From Bremerella sp. TYQ1 (lineage in GTDB: Bacteria; Planctomycetota; Planctomycetia; Pirellulales; Pirellulaceae): a DNA stretch of 64,000 bases. Both the position numbers and the translations under genes were made by a program. Positions 35,291 to 45,560 of this stretch are shown one piece after another (the first letter of the stretch is position 1; each line of letters starts with the position of its first letter). Below the pieces are notes generated by a model that saw only the letters and a list, made by a program, of their open reading frames with translations, made no database searches and was not told where the DNA came from. The DNA is taken from contig NZ_CP083740.1 in the NCBI RefSeq assembly GCF_020150455.1, positions 5,084,001-5,148,000 on the forward strand, in the 5' to 3' direction.

Positions 35291-36643
35291 ATGTCGAAGT
35301 ACACCAGCATTTTAAAGCTGGCTCTCAAGTCGCTCATCTCCCTCTGTCTGGTGGCGGGTGGTGTCGCTGCGGTTGTGTTTCTGGGCCAAGCCAAAACGGA
35401 ATCGGACCAGCCACCTCCGGAAGACATTCGCTTAGTTGAGCTGAAAGCGATCGAGCCTCACGAGTCCGGCATCACTTTTGACGTCGATGGCGTTGTCGTT
35501 CCGTATCGCGAAATCCAGTTGGCTGCCGAAGTCGATGGACGCGTGATCGAAAAATCGGATCAGCTGCGCGTCGGTCGCGTGGTTTCCGCTGGCGAACCGA
35601 TCGTGCTGATCGACCGCCGAGACTATGACTTGGAACTGGAGCGCCTGCAAGAGGACCTCGATCAAGCGGAAGGGAACATCGCGGAATTGGATGTTCAGAT
35701 TGCGTCGGCCGAAGGTCAGATCGAGTTGGCTGAACAGAATCTCGTAATTCAAACTCGCTCGACCGATCGAATTCGTAGCCTGGTCAGTCGAAACGCGACC
35801 ACGGAATCGAGTCTGGATGATGCGCTGCGTGCGGAACTGACGGCGAAGACGTCGCTTCAAACTCAGCGAGACCAGCTGGCGTTGTTAAAGACGTCGAAGA
35901 GTCGCCTCGAAAACGCTCGTGATCGGATTCGCTCTGAGGTCGCCGCCGCGCAGTTGATGTTAAGTCGTACGACGATCAAGTCGCCGATCGATGGTGTCGT
36001 TGTGGAAGATAACGTCGAACAAGACAGTTACTTGCAAAAGGGAACGTTAATCTGCAAGATCCGCGATACCTCGAAACTCGAGATCAAGTGCAGCCTTCAA
36101 GCACACGAAATGAAGTGGCTGTGGGAATCGTCGACAGGTTCGACCGAAACGAAAAAGCGTGGCGCTTACGAACTTCCCCCAACGCCGGTAACGGTGCAGT
36201 ATCGAATTGGGAACGAAGTGTATGTCTGGGACGGAAAGATTTCTCGCTACGACGGTGGCGAAATCGACCAGCAAACGCGAATGATTCCTTGCCGCGTGCA
36301 AGTCGAAAACCCGCTTCATGTGCAGCGGATTACGGACGATGGGCATGTCGATACTTTGGATGAAGTGCCGACGTTGATGGTCGGGATGTACGTGCAAGTC
36401 GATGTGCATGTGAATCCACGTTCGCCTTTGGTTTCCGTTCCTGTGTCGGCCATTTATCCCGGAAATCGGTTGTGGGTTGTCAAAGACGACAAGCTACAGC
36501 GTCGAGAGATATCAGTGGCGGTTTCTGACGACGAGACGGCACTTGTCTACGCAGGTGAAGGACGTATTCAACCAGGCGAAATGGTCGTTGTGTCACCACT
36601 TGCTTCACCATTTGACGGCGCGAAAGTCGAGGTAGTCGAGTAA
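35291..36643 (+). CDS. RND efflux periplasmic adaptor (membrane fusion protein)
   Basis: 450 residues from ATG 35291. Short N-terminal TM anchor (about 11-31), then the adaptor architecture: first half of a lipoyl domain (FDVDGVVVPYREIQLAAEVDGRV), a coiled-coil hairpin (about 110-215; DYDLELERLQEDLDQAEGNIAEL), second half lipoyl (TTIKSPIDGVVVEDNV), beta barrel and a membrane-proximal domain. The lipoprotein Cys of AcrA-type adaptors is not seen; the anchor is a TM helix. Stop and next start are 2 bases apart, so it is translated with the RND gene. It should link the pump to an outer-membrane channel, which is not in this window. Confidence 0.9.
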   Translation: MSKYTSILKLALKSLISLCLVAGGVAAVVFLGQAKTESDQPPPEDIRLVELKAIEPHESGITFDVDGVVVPYREIQLAAEVDGRVIEKSDQLRVGRVVSAGEPIVLIDRRDYDLELERLQEDLDQAEGNIAELDVQIASAEGQIELAEQNLVIQTRSTDRIRSLVSRNATTESSLDDALRAELTAKTSLQTQRDQLALLKTSKSRLENARDRIRSEVAAAQLMLSRTTIKSPIDGVVVEDNVEQDSYLQKGTLICKIRDTSKLEIKCSLQAHEMKWLWESSTGSTETKKRGAYELPPTPVTVQYRIGNEVYVWDGKISRYDGGEIDQQTRMIPCRVQVENPLHVQRITDDGHVDTLDEVPTLMVGMYVQVDVHVNPRSPLVSVPVSAIYPGNRLWVVKDDKLQRREISVAVSDDETALVYAGEGRIQPGEMVVVSPLASPFDGAKVEVVE

Positions 36644-36645
36644 CT

Positions 36646-39600
36646 ATGCACGGCATCGTTCGCTGGGCGATTAACAACACGCCCGCCATGAATATCTTGA
36701 TGCTCGCCGCGATTATCGTCGGGGGCTACTCCCTTTCGAGCATGAAGCGCGAGACGTTTCCTGACTTCGATCTGGACATGATCCTCGTTCAGGTGCCCTA
36801 TCCCGGAGCGGCTCCGCAAGAGGTAGAAGAAGGCATTTGCCAGAAGATCGAGGAAGCCGTTCGATCGTTGGAAGGAATCAAAAAAGTTACTTCCGTCGCG
36901 GCCGAAGGTGTGGGAAGTATCGTCATTGAATTGCAGACGTCGGTGACCAATCCAGATCGCGTGCTGGATGAAGTCCGCTCCGAGATCGATCGAATTCCGA
37001 GTTTCCCCGAAGAATCGGAAGACCCGGAAGTCCGCCGTGTCACAACACGTCGTCCAGCCATTCGTGTCGGCGTGATTGGCCCAGAGTTTGATACCGAAGA
37101 AGCCCAACTGCAGTTGCGTTCGGTTGCTGAAAAGGTGCGTGACGAGCTGTTGCAGCTCGAAGGGGTTTCACAGGTCGATTTCATCAACAATCGTGAATAC
37201 CAGATCGATGTTGAAATGGACGAGTCCGTGCTGCGTTCTCATGGACTGACACTGGGAACGGTCGCTGAAATTATTCGCCGTGAAAATCGCGAACTTCCAG
37301 CGGGCACGATCCGAGGCGAATCGCAAGAGGTGTTGCTGCGTGGTAACAATCGACGTACCACGGGAGACGATATTGCCGAGTTACCGTTGATCACCAAAAT
37401 CGACGGAGCCGTGTTGACGATCGAAGACCTAGGCACGGTGCGCGACGAGCTGGCCGATACGACGTCGCGAGCCTACATCCAAGGCAAACCGGCCATGGCA
37501 ATGACCATTTCGCGTAGCTCGGACGAAGACCTTCTGAAGATGGTCGACGTGGTGAAGACCTATGTTTCGGAAAAGAAGCTGCCCAGCGGTTACGAGCTTC
37601 TGACATGGAGCGATCAATCGGTCGAAGTCCGCGGTCGATTGAATCTTTTGGTCGAGAACGCCATTTATGGTTTGATCATCGTTTTCGTGTTGTTGATTTT
37701 GTTTCTCGATCTGGAACTCGCGATTTGGGTTTCGATGGGGATTCCGTTTTCTCTGTTCGCCGCAGGCATCTATCTGTTTGCTGCTGGGGAAACGATGAAC
37801 ATGATCTCGATGTTCGGTTTCCTAATGGCGCTTGGTATTGTGGTGGACGATGCGATTGTCGTGGGTGAGAACATTTATGCCCATCGTCAAATGGGTAAAC
37901 CGCTTATGGATTCCGCGGTCGATGGCACCACCGAAGTGATGAGCTCGGTCGCTTCGTCGACGGCGACAACAGTGATGGCGTTTCTGCCGCTTCTGTTTGT
38001 CAGTGGCGTGATGGGTAAGTTTATGGCCGTGATGCCGATGGCGATTATTGCCATTCTGTTGGCGTCGCTGTTTGAGTGTGTGACGATTTTGCCGTGTCAC
38101 CTGGCCCACAAAAACGATGGTTTCATGAAGTTCCTCGGCGTCATCTTATTCATATTCGCATGGATGTTGCCGATCATTCATTTTGCGAGCAACACGACGA
38201 CCCGGATCCTGGAGTGGTTCATTCGCAACGTTTATCAGCCAAGTCTGCACTGGGCATTGACCAATCGAATTATCGTATGTGGACTTGGCGTAACGGCCAT
38301 CTTGTTGACAGCCGCAATCGTTCGCTCAGGCCTCGCGCCGATCGACTTCTTTCCGAAGCTGGATGGCAACACGGTCCAAGCCAAGTTGACGTTCCCGGAC
38401 GGAACCCCGGAACGAGTCACCCAGGCATGGACCAAGCAGATTGAAGAAGCATTCTGGGCGGTCAATGAAAAGCTCTCGCCGGAAGGAGAAAGCTTGGGCC
38501 TTGTTTCGTTTCGCACTGTAGGTTCGCAAGTTTCCGGGGGTGGTCCTCCTGGAGCGAATGCCAGCGAAGCAAGCGGAAGTCATGTCGGTAGTGTTGAAAT
38601 CGAACTGCAAGATACGGAACTGCGCGAGATCAGCAGTATGGAAATTGTTGCTGCCTGGCGAGAGGAGTTGGGACCAGTTCCAGGGGCTGAGTCGCTGACG
38701 ATTAGTTCTCAGGACTTGGGGCCAGGGGCGACGCCGATCGAATTCCGATTGCTGGCCGGCAGCGAACATATGGACGAGTTGGAAGAAGCGGTCGAAAAAA
38801 CCAAAGCCCATATGGAAACCTATTCGGGGCTGATCGATATTGCCGACGACTCGATTCCCGGCAAGTGGGAATATCGTTTCCGTATCAAACCAGACGCTCA
38901 GGCATTGGGTGTTCGTACGGCTGATTTAGCGGAAACGGTCCGAGCCGCGTTCTATGGTCAAGAAGTCATGCGTGTGCAACGTGGTCGTCACGAAGTGAAG
39001 ATCATGGTGCGATATCCGCAGAAAGATCGCCATCGTTTGGCATCGTTCAACGATATTCGTATTCGTCTAGATGATGGTATCGAGCGGCCGATCACCGAGT
39101 TGGCGGAAGTCGATATCGTCCGCGGTTATTCCGAGATCAACCGTTTGAAGCAAAAACGCTCGATCAAAATTACTGCCGATATCGATCCGGAGCGTGGCAA
39201 CGAAGTTGAAATCGTGGCGGGTATCAAAGCGGACTTCATTCCGAAGCTGCTGAAAGAATACCCCGGCTTAAGCGTAAGCTGGGAAGGTCAGAACGAACAG
39301 CGAACCGAATCGATGGGCAGCCTTGGCAATGGGTTTATCGTTGCGTTGGTGGCCATGTTTATGCTGCTGGCGTTCGAATTTAAGTCGTATTTTCAACCGC
39401 TTTTGATCCTGGCGATTATCCCGTTCGGAGCGATCGGTGCCGTGGTAGGGCACGCCATCATGGGCATGCCGCTGACGTTCTTCAGTATGTTCGGTCTGGT
39501 CGCGCTGACAGGGATTGTGGTGAACGACTCGATCGTGCTTGTCGACTTCATCAATCAGCGTGTGAAAGCAGGCCTGCCGATCAACGAGGCATTGGTCGAA

Positions 39601-39912
39601 GCCGGAAGTCGGCGATTCCGCCCCGTCTTGCTGACGACCATTACAACGGTGGGGGGGCTTCTGCCACTGCTGATGGAAACCTCGCTCCAGGCTCAGCTTT
39701 TGATCCCGATGGCGACGAGTATCGCGTTCGGCGAGATCTTTGCGACGGTGCTGGTGCTGTTCCTGGTGCCGGTCGGCTATTCGATTAAAGTGAGCATTCT
39801 CGAGTTCTTCGCCCCTGGTTCCATGCTGGGGCACTCGCATGGCGAAGGCTTGCCGCACGTCTCGCACACGTTCACGACAGCGAGTGAGTCGAAGACTTCT
39901 CCAGCTCACTGA
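36646..39912 (+). CDS. RND efflux transporter (AcrB/MdtB-type)
   Basis: 1,088 residues from ATG 36646, the usual size of an HAE-type RND pump (about 1,000-1,050). Internal repeat: 6 TM + large periplasmic loop, twice. First TM near 11-29, GYSLSSMKRETFPDFDLD and QVPYPGAAPQEVEEGICQKIE in the porter domain, MNMISMFGFLMALGIVVDDAIVVGEN (motif D of TM4), and the equivalent GIVVNDSIVLVDFINQR in the second half. TM4 carries two Asp (DDAIVVGEN), as expected for the proton relay. It probably exports lipophilic compounds or drugs; substrate unknown. Regulated by the TetR protein. Confidence 0.92.
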   Translation: MHGIVRWAINNTPAMNILMLAAIIVGGYSLSSMKRETFPDFDLDMILVQVPYPGAAPQEVEEGICQKIEEAVRSLEGIKKVTSVAAEGVGSIVIELQTSVTNPDRVLDEVRSEIDRIPSFPEESEDPEVRRVTTRRPAIRVGVIGPEFDTEEAQLQLRSVAEKVRDELLQLEGVSQVDFINNREYQIDVEMDESVLRSHGLTLGTVAEIIRRENRELPAGTIRGESQEVLLRGNNRRTTGDDIAELPLITKIDGAVLTIEDLGTVRDELADTTSRAYIQGKPAMAMTISRSSDEDLLKMVDVVKTYVSEKKLPSGYELLTWSDQSVEVRGRLNLLVENAIYGLIIVFVLLILFLDLELAIWVSMGIPFSLFAAGIYLFAAGETMNMISMFGFLMALGIVVDDAIVVGENIYAHRQMGKPLMDSAVDGTTEVMSSVASSTATTVMAFLPLLFVSGVMGKFMAVMPMAIIAILLASLFECVTILPCHLAHKNDGFMKFLGVILFIFAWMLPIIHFASNTTTRILEWFIRNVYQPSLHWALTNRIIVCGLGVTAILLTAAIVRSGLAPIDFFPKLDGNTVQAKLTFPDGTPERVTQAWTKQIEEAFWAVNEKLSPEGESLGLVSFRTVGSQVSGGGPPGANASEASGSHVGSVEIELQDTELREISSMEIVAAWREELGPVPGAESLTISSQDLGPGATPIEFRLLAGSEHMDELEEAVEKTKAHMETYSGLIDIADDSIPGKWEYRFRIKPDAQALGVRTADLAETVRAAFYGQEVMRVQRGRHEVKIMVRYPQKDRHRLASFNDIRIRLDDGIERPITELAEVDIVRGYSEINRLKQKRSIKITADIDPERGNEVEIVAGIKADFIPKLLKEYPGLSVSWEGQNEQRTESMGSLGNGFIVALVAMFMLLAFEFKSYFQPLLILAIIPFGAIGAVVGHAIMGMPLTFFSMFGLVALTGIVVNDSIVLVDFINQRVKAGLPINEALVEAGSRRFRPVLLTTITTVGGLLPLLMETSLQAQLLIPMATSIAFGEIFATVLVLFLVPVGYSIKVSILEFFAPGSMLGHSHGEGLPHVSHTFTTASESKTSPAH

Positions 39913-40137
39913 GACGTGCCGCTGTCCGATCTTCAAAGCTAAGTGTCGCGCGGTCATCGCAGTTTGCGGTAAACTGCGCGGCACGGATCTCCCTCGAAGA
40001 ATCTATGGGAATGCCAGGGTGAACGTGGAGAGTTCGTGTCGCCTCTTTCCCGCGACGACGAATCGGGAACTCTAGGATAGAGAAACGCAACCGTTTCCTG
40101 ACTTTCAGCAACCTACCCTTTCCCGGAAATTCCTACG

Positions 40138-40914
40138 ATGGACCTACAGCTTGCCAACAAGAACGCTTTGATAACTGGATCGACTAAGGGGATCGGCTAC
40201 GCCATTGCCCAGGTGCTTGCCAACGAAGGAGCGAACGTGATCGTCAACGGCCGCAGCGAACAGTCGACGGCCGACGCAGCCAAGGCGATCGGGAACGGTG
40301 CCCGAGGAATTGCCGCCGATCTTTCCACGGCCGCCGGTTGCGACAAGCTACTGCAAGAGGCAGGCCAAGTCGACATCCTGATCAACAACGCAGGTATCTT
40401 CGAACCGAAGCCTTTCGTCGAAATTCCCGACGAAGACTGGGAACGTTTCTATCAGATTAACGTCATGTCAGGCGTTCGTCTGACACGATCGGTTCTGCCT
40501 GGCATGCTTGAACGAAATTGGGGACGCATTCTGTTTGTCTCCAGCGAAAGCGGTGTGCAGATTCCTTCCGAAATGGTGCATTATGGGATGACCAAAGCGG
40601 CGAACATTTCTTTGGTCAACGGGGTCGCACGACTGACCAAAGGAACGCACGTGACGGTCAATGCGATCTTGCCTGGGCCGACCGCTTCGGAAGGGGTGTC
40701 CGATTTCGTCGGCAATTTGGCCGAAGACGCGAATCAGTCGAAGGAGGAATTTGAGAAGGAATTCTTCCAAACGGCTCGACCAACTTCGTTGATCCAACGG
40801 TTCGCCGAAGTCGAGGAAGTTGCGAATACGACGGCCTATTATTGTTCGCCTCTTTCCAGTGCGACGAACGGGGCCGCGATTCGGGTAGATGGTGGCGTGA
40901 TTCTTGGAACCTAG
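40138..40914 (+). CDS. Short-chain dehydrogenase/reductase
   Basis: 258 residues from ATG 40138. TGSTKGIG (13-20) binds NAD(P), NNAGIF (about 84-89) is the structural NNAG motif, and the catalytic Ser (near 136), Tyr149 and Lys153 (HYGMTKAA) are in place. Classical SDR length. It could be a 3-oxoacyl-ACP reductase-like or a sugar/steroid dehydrogenase; no neighbour fixes the substrate. Single gene with about 225 bases before it and 73 after it to the next chosen start. Confidence 0.88.
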   Translation: MDLQLANKNALITGSTKGIGYAIAQVLANEGANVIVNGRSEQSTADAAKAIGNGARGIAADLSTAAGCDKLLQEAGQVDILINNAGIFEPKPFVEIPDEDWERFYQINVMSGVRLTRSVLPGMLERNWGRILFVSSESGVQIPSEMVHYGMTKAANISLVNGVARLTKGTHVTVNAILPGPTASEGVSDFVGNLAEDANQSKEEFEKEFFQTARPTSLIQRFAEVEEVANTTAYYCSPLSSATNGAAIRVDGGVILGT

Positions 40915-40987
40915 TTTTGGCTGAAACCAACGCTCGCGGCGAAGGGTATGGATGGGTAACGATCAACTCATTCGCCGCGAGGTTGCC

Positions 40988-41962
40988 ATGTTTCGTCGAC
41001 GCCATTGGTTCGTATTGCTGCTTGGTTCGGTCTTCGTTGGCTGGATGATCTGGGGACGGAGTTCCTCGACTGCCGCGGAACTTTCCTCGCCACTCTCGCC
41101 GGGGCAGTACGAAATTACGACCACGTCCGAGGGGTTTGAACGCACGGCGGTTGTCCATATTCCCAAGGGATATCAAGCGACTAATCCACCTCCGCTGGTC
41201 ATCGTGCTGCATGGCGGCGGAGGCGGAGCCGACTCAATATTGAATCATGACAATTGGGCCGCCAAAGCTGATCAAGAAGGCTTTGTGGTGGTTGCCCCCA
41301 ATGGATTGCCAGCGCGGCCACGGCTGCCAGCCAACTTTCTGGCCAATCCTCAAGTCTGGAATACCGGTCAACTGCGAGAGGGTTCCCCTCGCTCAAAGAT
41401 TGATGACGTCGCGTATATTCGCACGCTTTTGGACGAATTGAAAACCAAAGTTCCCCATGACGCTTCCCAGGTGTTCGCGACCGGTCACAGCAACGGAGGG
41501 AGTATGACATTTCGTTTGGGAGCGGAGATGTCGGACCGACTGTCCGCGATTGGTACTGTTGCCGGAATGCTTGCGATTGAAAATCCCAAGCCGGCAAGAC
41601 CTCTGCCGATGCTCTATGTTTATGGCACCGAAGACCCGTTACTGCCGCTAGAAGGCGGCGAGTCGACACTTCCGTGGGGCACGCGGACGACGCCTGCGGT
41701 CGAGAGTTTCCTGAAGACGTGGGCTGAAGCGAGCGGTTGTGCTTCGGAGCCGAAAGTCATTGCGGAAGATGACGCGATCAAAAAGGTCCGCTATCCTTCA
41801 ACGAACAACGGACCGGAAGTAACCGTTCTCTACTTGAAAGGGCACGGCCATTCCTGGCCAGGCGCCAATCGAACGATCCCGTCCAGTATGACGGGACCCA
41901 ACGTAAGTAAATTGAACGCGACCGACGAGTTATGGTCGTTTTTCAAAAAGAGCGTCGAGTAA
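40988..41962 (+). CDS. Secreted polyhydroxybutyrate-depolymerase/feruloyl-esterase-like (LpqC) hydrolase
   Basis: 324 residues from ATG 40988, chosen for a signal (MFRRRHWFVLLLGSVFVGWMI) directly behind it. VIVLHGGGGGAD is the oxyanion segment, ATGHSNGGSM has the nucleophile Ser168, YGTEDPLLP the acid, and GHGHSWPG the His. LpqC/PhaZ-type esterases act on ester-linked polymers or ferulic acid. The Gly-rich loop (HGGGGG) matches carbohydrate esterase family 1. Convergent with the cytochrome/HEAT gene 10 bases downstream. Confidence 0.82.
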   Translation: MFRRRHWFVLLLGSVFVGWMIWGRSSSTAAELSSPLSPGQYEITTTSEGFERTAVVHIPKGYQATNPPPLVIVLHGGGGGADSILNHDNWAAKADQEGFVVVAPNGLPARPRLPANFLANPQVWNTGQLREGSPRSKIDDVAYIRTLLDELKTKVPHDASQVFATGHSNGGSMTFRLGAEMSDRLSAIGTVAGMLAIENPKPARPLPMLYVYGTEDPLLPLEGGESTLPWGTRTTPAVESFLKTWAEASGCASEPKVIAEDDAIKKVRYPSTNNGPEVTVLYLKGHGHSWPGANRTIPSSMTGPNVSKLNATDELWSFFKKSVE

Positions 41963-41972
41963 ACCGATACGC

Positions 41973-44900
41973 TTACTCGTGACCTGCGGAAGATCCGCTC
42001 TTCTTTAAGCCAGCCAGGAATTCAACCAGGTCGCGGAGTTCTGCCTTCGAGAGATGCTTGTAGATATCTTCTGGCATCGGGCTCTTGGCACTCTTGCGAC
42101 CTTCGATATCGTCCTGCGGAATAGTGATCAATTTGCCGTCGGCATCGACCAGGTTCACCGCTTCGTCGGTCTCTTCTTTGAGCACGCCGGAATAGGTTTG
42201 GCCGTCGACCGTCAACACGAGAATTGACTCGAACCCTTCGGCAATCTTGGCATTTGGCTGGACGACTGCTTCCAGCAAATACTCACGCGTCTTGGTTTGA
42301 CCCAGCGCGTCCAGTTCTGGGCCAACACGTCCGCCGGTGCCCATAGCACGATGGCAACGCACGCAGGAGGTTTCCGTCTTCTCGTAGAAAATCTTGCGCC
42401 CTCGCTCGAAATCGCCGCCGGAAAGTGCGACTCGGTATTCGGCAAGTGGATCGGCTGGATCGAGCGACAATCGATACTTCTCCAATAGCGACGAGATCGC
42501 TTCGGAGTCTTTCAATGCCGTTGCCGCTTCGATTACATCAAGTCGTGTATCTTCCGGCAAGTCGCCCGAAAGCAGTTTGGTCATCGCGGCCGAAACGATT
42601 TCGTCCGTTCCTTCCGGCTTCAGTTTGGCCAATGTCGCCAGAGCGTTCTGGCGTTCGACCGTTGAATCGGCTGAGATACCATCGGCCAGCGTCTTCGCAG
42701 TCTCCGCAGGAGCCAAGCGGGCAACTTGATCTCGGGCAACCGCTCGCAGAACTGGCTGATCCGATTTCAACGCTTCGCGGACGATCGGCAAAGCTTGATC
42801 GGCGTCGACATTTGCCAACGCGGCAATCGCATCGGCTCGTGTTTGAGCGGACTGCTTATCATCTTGTGCCAAACCGATGAGCACAGGAGCAACTTCCTTG
42901 ATGCCAAACGACGCTGCAAGCTTGGCGGCTTGATTGCGCACGCCTTCGTCGGTGGTAAGCAGCTTGGGCAATGCTTTAGCGAGTGCCTCTTTGGCAACGC
43001 TTTCGTCACGATCTTCCAGTGGGCGATAGAAATTGATCACACGATCGAGTTCGCCAGGCTTTTTCCAAGTCTCGAGCATCGCCAATGCTTCCAATCGCAT
43101 CGCTTCCGGCATATCGCTACGCGTCGCGAACCGAGCCAGCGCTTCTGCGTTCTCGGGATCGCCGAGGCGGAAGTTGGCATTGAGAACGCGACGAAGCAAC
43201 GCATCGTTCTTCCAGCCAGCATCGATAAGACGAGCTGCCTGAGGCATGGCGTTTTCCATCGGCAAGTCGTGAATCGCACGAACCGCTTCGGTGACAACCA
43301 GTTCGTTCCCATCCGAAAGGAAGCGAACAACGGTCGGGCTTTCCAGGCGACGCAAAGCCACGACAGCCGCAATGCGAACGCTCGCTGAAGGATGGTTGGC
43401 CAGGTCTGCCAGCGATTGCAGGTGACGCATTCCTTCCAACGCAACGATACCACCGTGACGAAGAACAGGATCTTGGTCGGCATTCTTTGCGAGAATAGCG
43501 GCCACTCGGTCAATGACTTGATTCGGATCGCCATGAGGACCTGCATTGCCGAGACCGATCATCGCGAAATATTGAACGCGTGGGTTTTCATCTTCCAGCA
43601 GTGCCGGCAGACCGTAGATCACACGCAGTTCGCCAAGTACGCGACCAACTTGGGCACGTACTTCGGCGTCTTCATCTTTAACCAATTGAGTCGAAAGCAA
43701 CTCGACCGCTTTGACGCGATCCGAGATCTTCGACTTCTGTTCCGCAATCTGTCCGATACCCCAGATCGCGTGGAGACGTGCCAATTGTGGTTGCTCGGCA
43801 TCTTTGGCGACAGCATTAAGGACATCCAGCTTGTCACCGGCGGCCAGAGCAAACTGGGCTTTCATGCGCACGCGGCGGTCGGTGTGACCAAGCAGCTTGA
43901 TTAGCGTTTCGTCCGATTTGGTGGTGAAATCGCTCGGAAGCAACTCTTTGACTTCCGCAATCAACTTCGCGTCGTCTGGATTGTTTTTTGTCAAACGATA
44001 AATGCGACCCTTGTTGAGCCCAGTCCATCCGTCGACCCAGTCGCTGACGTACATCGCGCCGTCAGGGCCGAAATCAACGTCAGTTACCAGGCACTTCCAC
44101 AGGAACTGTTCGGAATCGACCAGATCATACGTTGCCCCCTTGGGCTCCATGCGGAACGTGCGAATCCCACTATTGGCTGGACCACCGCGGAAATCACACA
44201 GAAAGAACGTTCCTTTGAAGGAATCGCCGAAGCCGGTGCCAGGGTAATAGACCAGGCCGCTCGGACCATCCGAAATGTTGACGATCGGAGGAACGATGTA
44301 GGCGGCCTGACCTTCATGGAAAGGATGCCACAGCTTTTCGCGATTCCAAGGACCGCGGTCGCTGAGGTATTGATAAGCCATGTTCCATCCGGTGTGGCCA
44401 CCTTTGACCAGATAAATCCAGCGGGCCTGATCGCCACTGTCTGAATTGTTGTCACACGTGAACAAGTTGCCGTAGTCGTCGAAGGCAAGTTCCTGCGGGT
44501 TGCGAAGCCCGGTACAGAAGACTTCCAGATTCGAACCGTCTGGATTGCAGCGGAAGACTGCACCCGATCCTGGATCCTTTAGCCGGGTTCCGTTGACTTC
44601 GATGTTGTAGCCGCGGTCGCCGATGCTGAAATAGATCTTCCCGTCGGGGCCAAGCGTCAAGCCATGCAAGTCGTGACCACGAAATGCAAACCGGACTCCG
44701 TAGCCTTCGCTAAGCGAGACTTTCTCGTCTGCGACGCCATCGTTGTCCTTGTCCGTCAACTTCCAGACATGGGGAATGTTGGTGTAGTAGACATCGCCGT
44801 CGAGGGCGAGCACTCCGGCACCGGTTCCTTCAACGATATCATTGTAGCCAGAAGAGAAGACAGTGTCTTTGTCCGCTTTGCCGTCGCCGTCGGTGTCGAC

Positions 44901-45323
44901 AAGCATGCGAATGCGGTCGTCGTGCTGAGTGTACTTCTGAGCTGCCTCAGGGTGGTGCTTCAGAATGTAGGCTCGACGATCTTCGACCGATTGAGCTGCA
45001 AGATCGTCGACGAGCCAATAGTTGTGGTTTCGATTGTCTTCGACCCCCTGCCCTTGCCGGTAGGTTTCCGCCACATAAACACGCCCCAGATCGTCCAGGC
45101 AGAATGCGACTGGATTTGCCGTCATCGGTTCGGCCGCGAAAAGGCTCATCTCGAAACCTTCGGGAACTTTGAAACCGGAGATCGCTTTTTCTCCTTCGTC
45201 CGAAGCGGGAGCAAGCTGCGGAGTTTCAGGTTCCGGGACTTCAGCCATCAGGCAAGTCCCGCAATAGGCAACAATCGCCAACGCGATTAGGTAGCGGGAA
45301 ACGGCATGCGCAGTTTTCAACAT
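41973..45323 (-). CDS. PVC-type membrane-bound dehydrogenase with HEAT repeats and cytochrome c
   Basis: About 1,116 residues from ATG 45323 (signal MLKTAHAVSRYLIALAIVAYC). The N-terminal half is a glucose/sorbosone-dehydrogenase-like propeller: VPEGFEMSLFAAEP, AFCLDDLGRVYVAETYRQGQG, RIRMLVDTDGDGKADKDTVF, HGLTLGPDGKIYFSIGDRGY, then LRNPQELAFDDYGNLF. Residues about 475-900 are HEAT repeats (LLGHTDRRVRMKAQFAL and others). The C-terminus carries one CxxCH heme site (SCVRCHRAMG) and a Met ligand likely near the end (SPMPEDIYKHLS). This set (TIGR02604 + TIGR02603 families) is typical of planctomycetes. It probably oxidises a sugar and passes electrons to the heme. Confidence 0.88.
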   Translation of the reverse strand: MLKTAHAVSRYLIALAIVAYCGTCLMAEVPEPETPQLAPASDEGEKAISGFKVPEGFEMSLFAAEPMTANPVAFCLDDLGRVYVAETYRQGQGVEDNRNHNYWLVDDLAAQSVEDRRAYILKHHPEAAQKYTQHDDRIRMLVDTDGDGKADKDTVFSSGYNDIVEGTGAGVLALDGDVYYTNIPHVWKLTDKDNDGVADEKVSLSEGYGVRFAFRGHDLHGLTLGPDGKIYFSIGDRGYNIEVNGTRLKDPGSGAVFRCNPDGSNLEVFCTGLRNPQELAFDDYGNLFTCDNNSDSGDQARWIYLVKGGHTGWNMAYQYLSDRGPWNREKLWHPFHEGQAAYIVPPIVNISDGPSGLVYYPGTGFGDSFKGTFFLCDFRGGPANSGIRTFRMEPKGATYDLVDSEQFLWKCLVTDVDFGPDGAMYVSDWVDGWTGLNKGRIYRLTKNNPDDAKLIAEVKELLPSDFTTKSDETLIKLLGHTDRRVRMKAQFALAAGDKLDVLNAVAKDAEQPQLARLHAIWGIGQIAEQKSKISDRVKAVELLSTQLVKDEDAEVRAQVGRVLGELRVIYGLPALLEDENPRVQYFAMIGLGNAGPHGDPNQVIDRVAAILAKNADQDPVLRHGGIVALEGMRHLQSLADLANHPSASVRIAAVVALRRLESPTVVRFLSDGNELVVTEAVRAIHDLPMENAMPQAARLIDAGWKNDALLRRVLNANFRLGDPENAEALARFATRSDMPEAMRLEALAMLETWKKPGELDRVINFYRPLEDRDESVAKEALAKALPKLLTTDEGVRNQAAKLAASFGIKEVAPVLIGLAQDDKQSAQTRADAIAALANVDADQALPIVREALKSDQPVLRAVARDQVARLAPAETAKTLADGISADSTVERQNALATLAKLKPEGTDEIVSAAMTKLLSGDLPEDTRLDVIEAATALKDSEAISSLLEKYRLSLDPADPLAEYRVALSGGDFERGRKIFYEKTETSCVRCHRAMGTGGRVGPELDALGQTKTREYLLEAVVQPNAKIAEGFESILVLTVDGQTYSGVLKEETDEAVNLVDADGKLITIPQDDIEGRKSAKSPMPEDIYKHLSKAELRDLVEFLAGLKKSGSSAGHE

Positions 45324-45560
45324 TAAATTCTCTCTAGCAGAGCTATTGGGGCGGGCCTCGAAAGACACGAATTGGATTGGTCGCAGTATCGAGTCGTGTC
45401 TGTCAGGCGGAATGGACAAGCATAGGGAAATAGTTGGCTATTCCATGTAAACTTTTTAGATTAGTCCGTTTCGGCGATTTTCACAAGATTTGCACTGGGA
45501 GTGCTTCTGAGTGTGCATGACATCACCCGGGAAGTTTTTACAGCCAAATAGGTCCTCTGG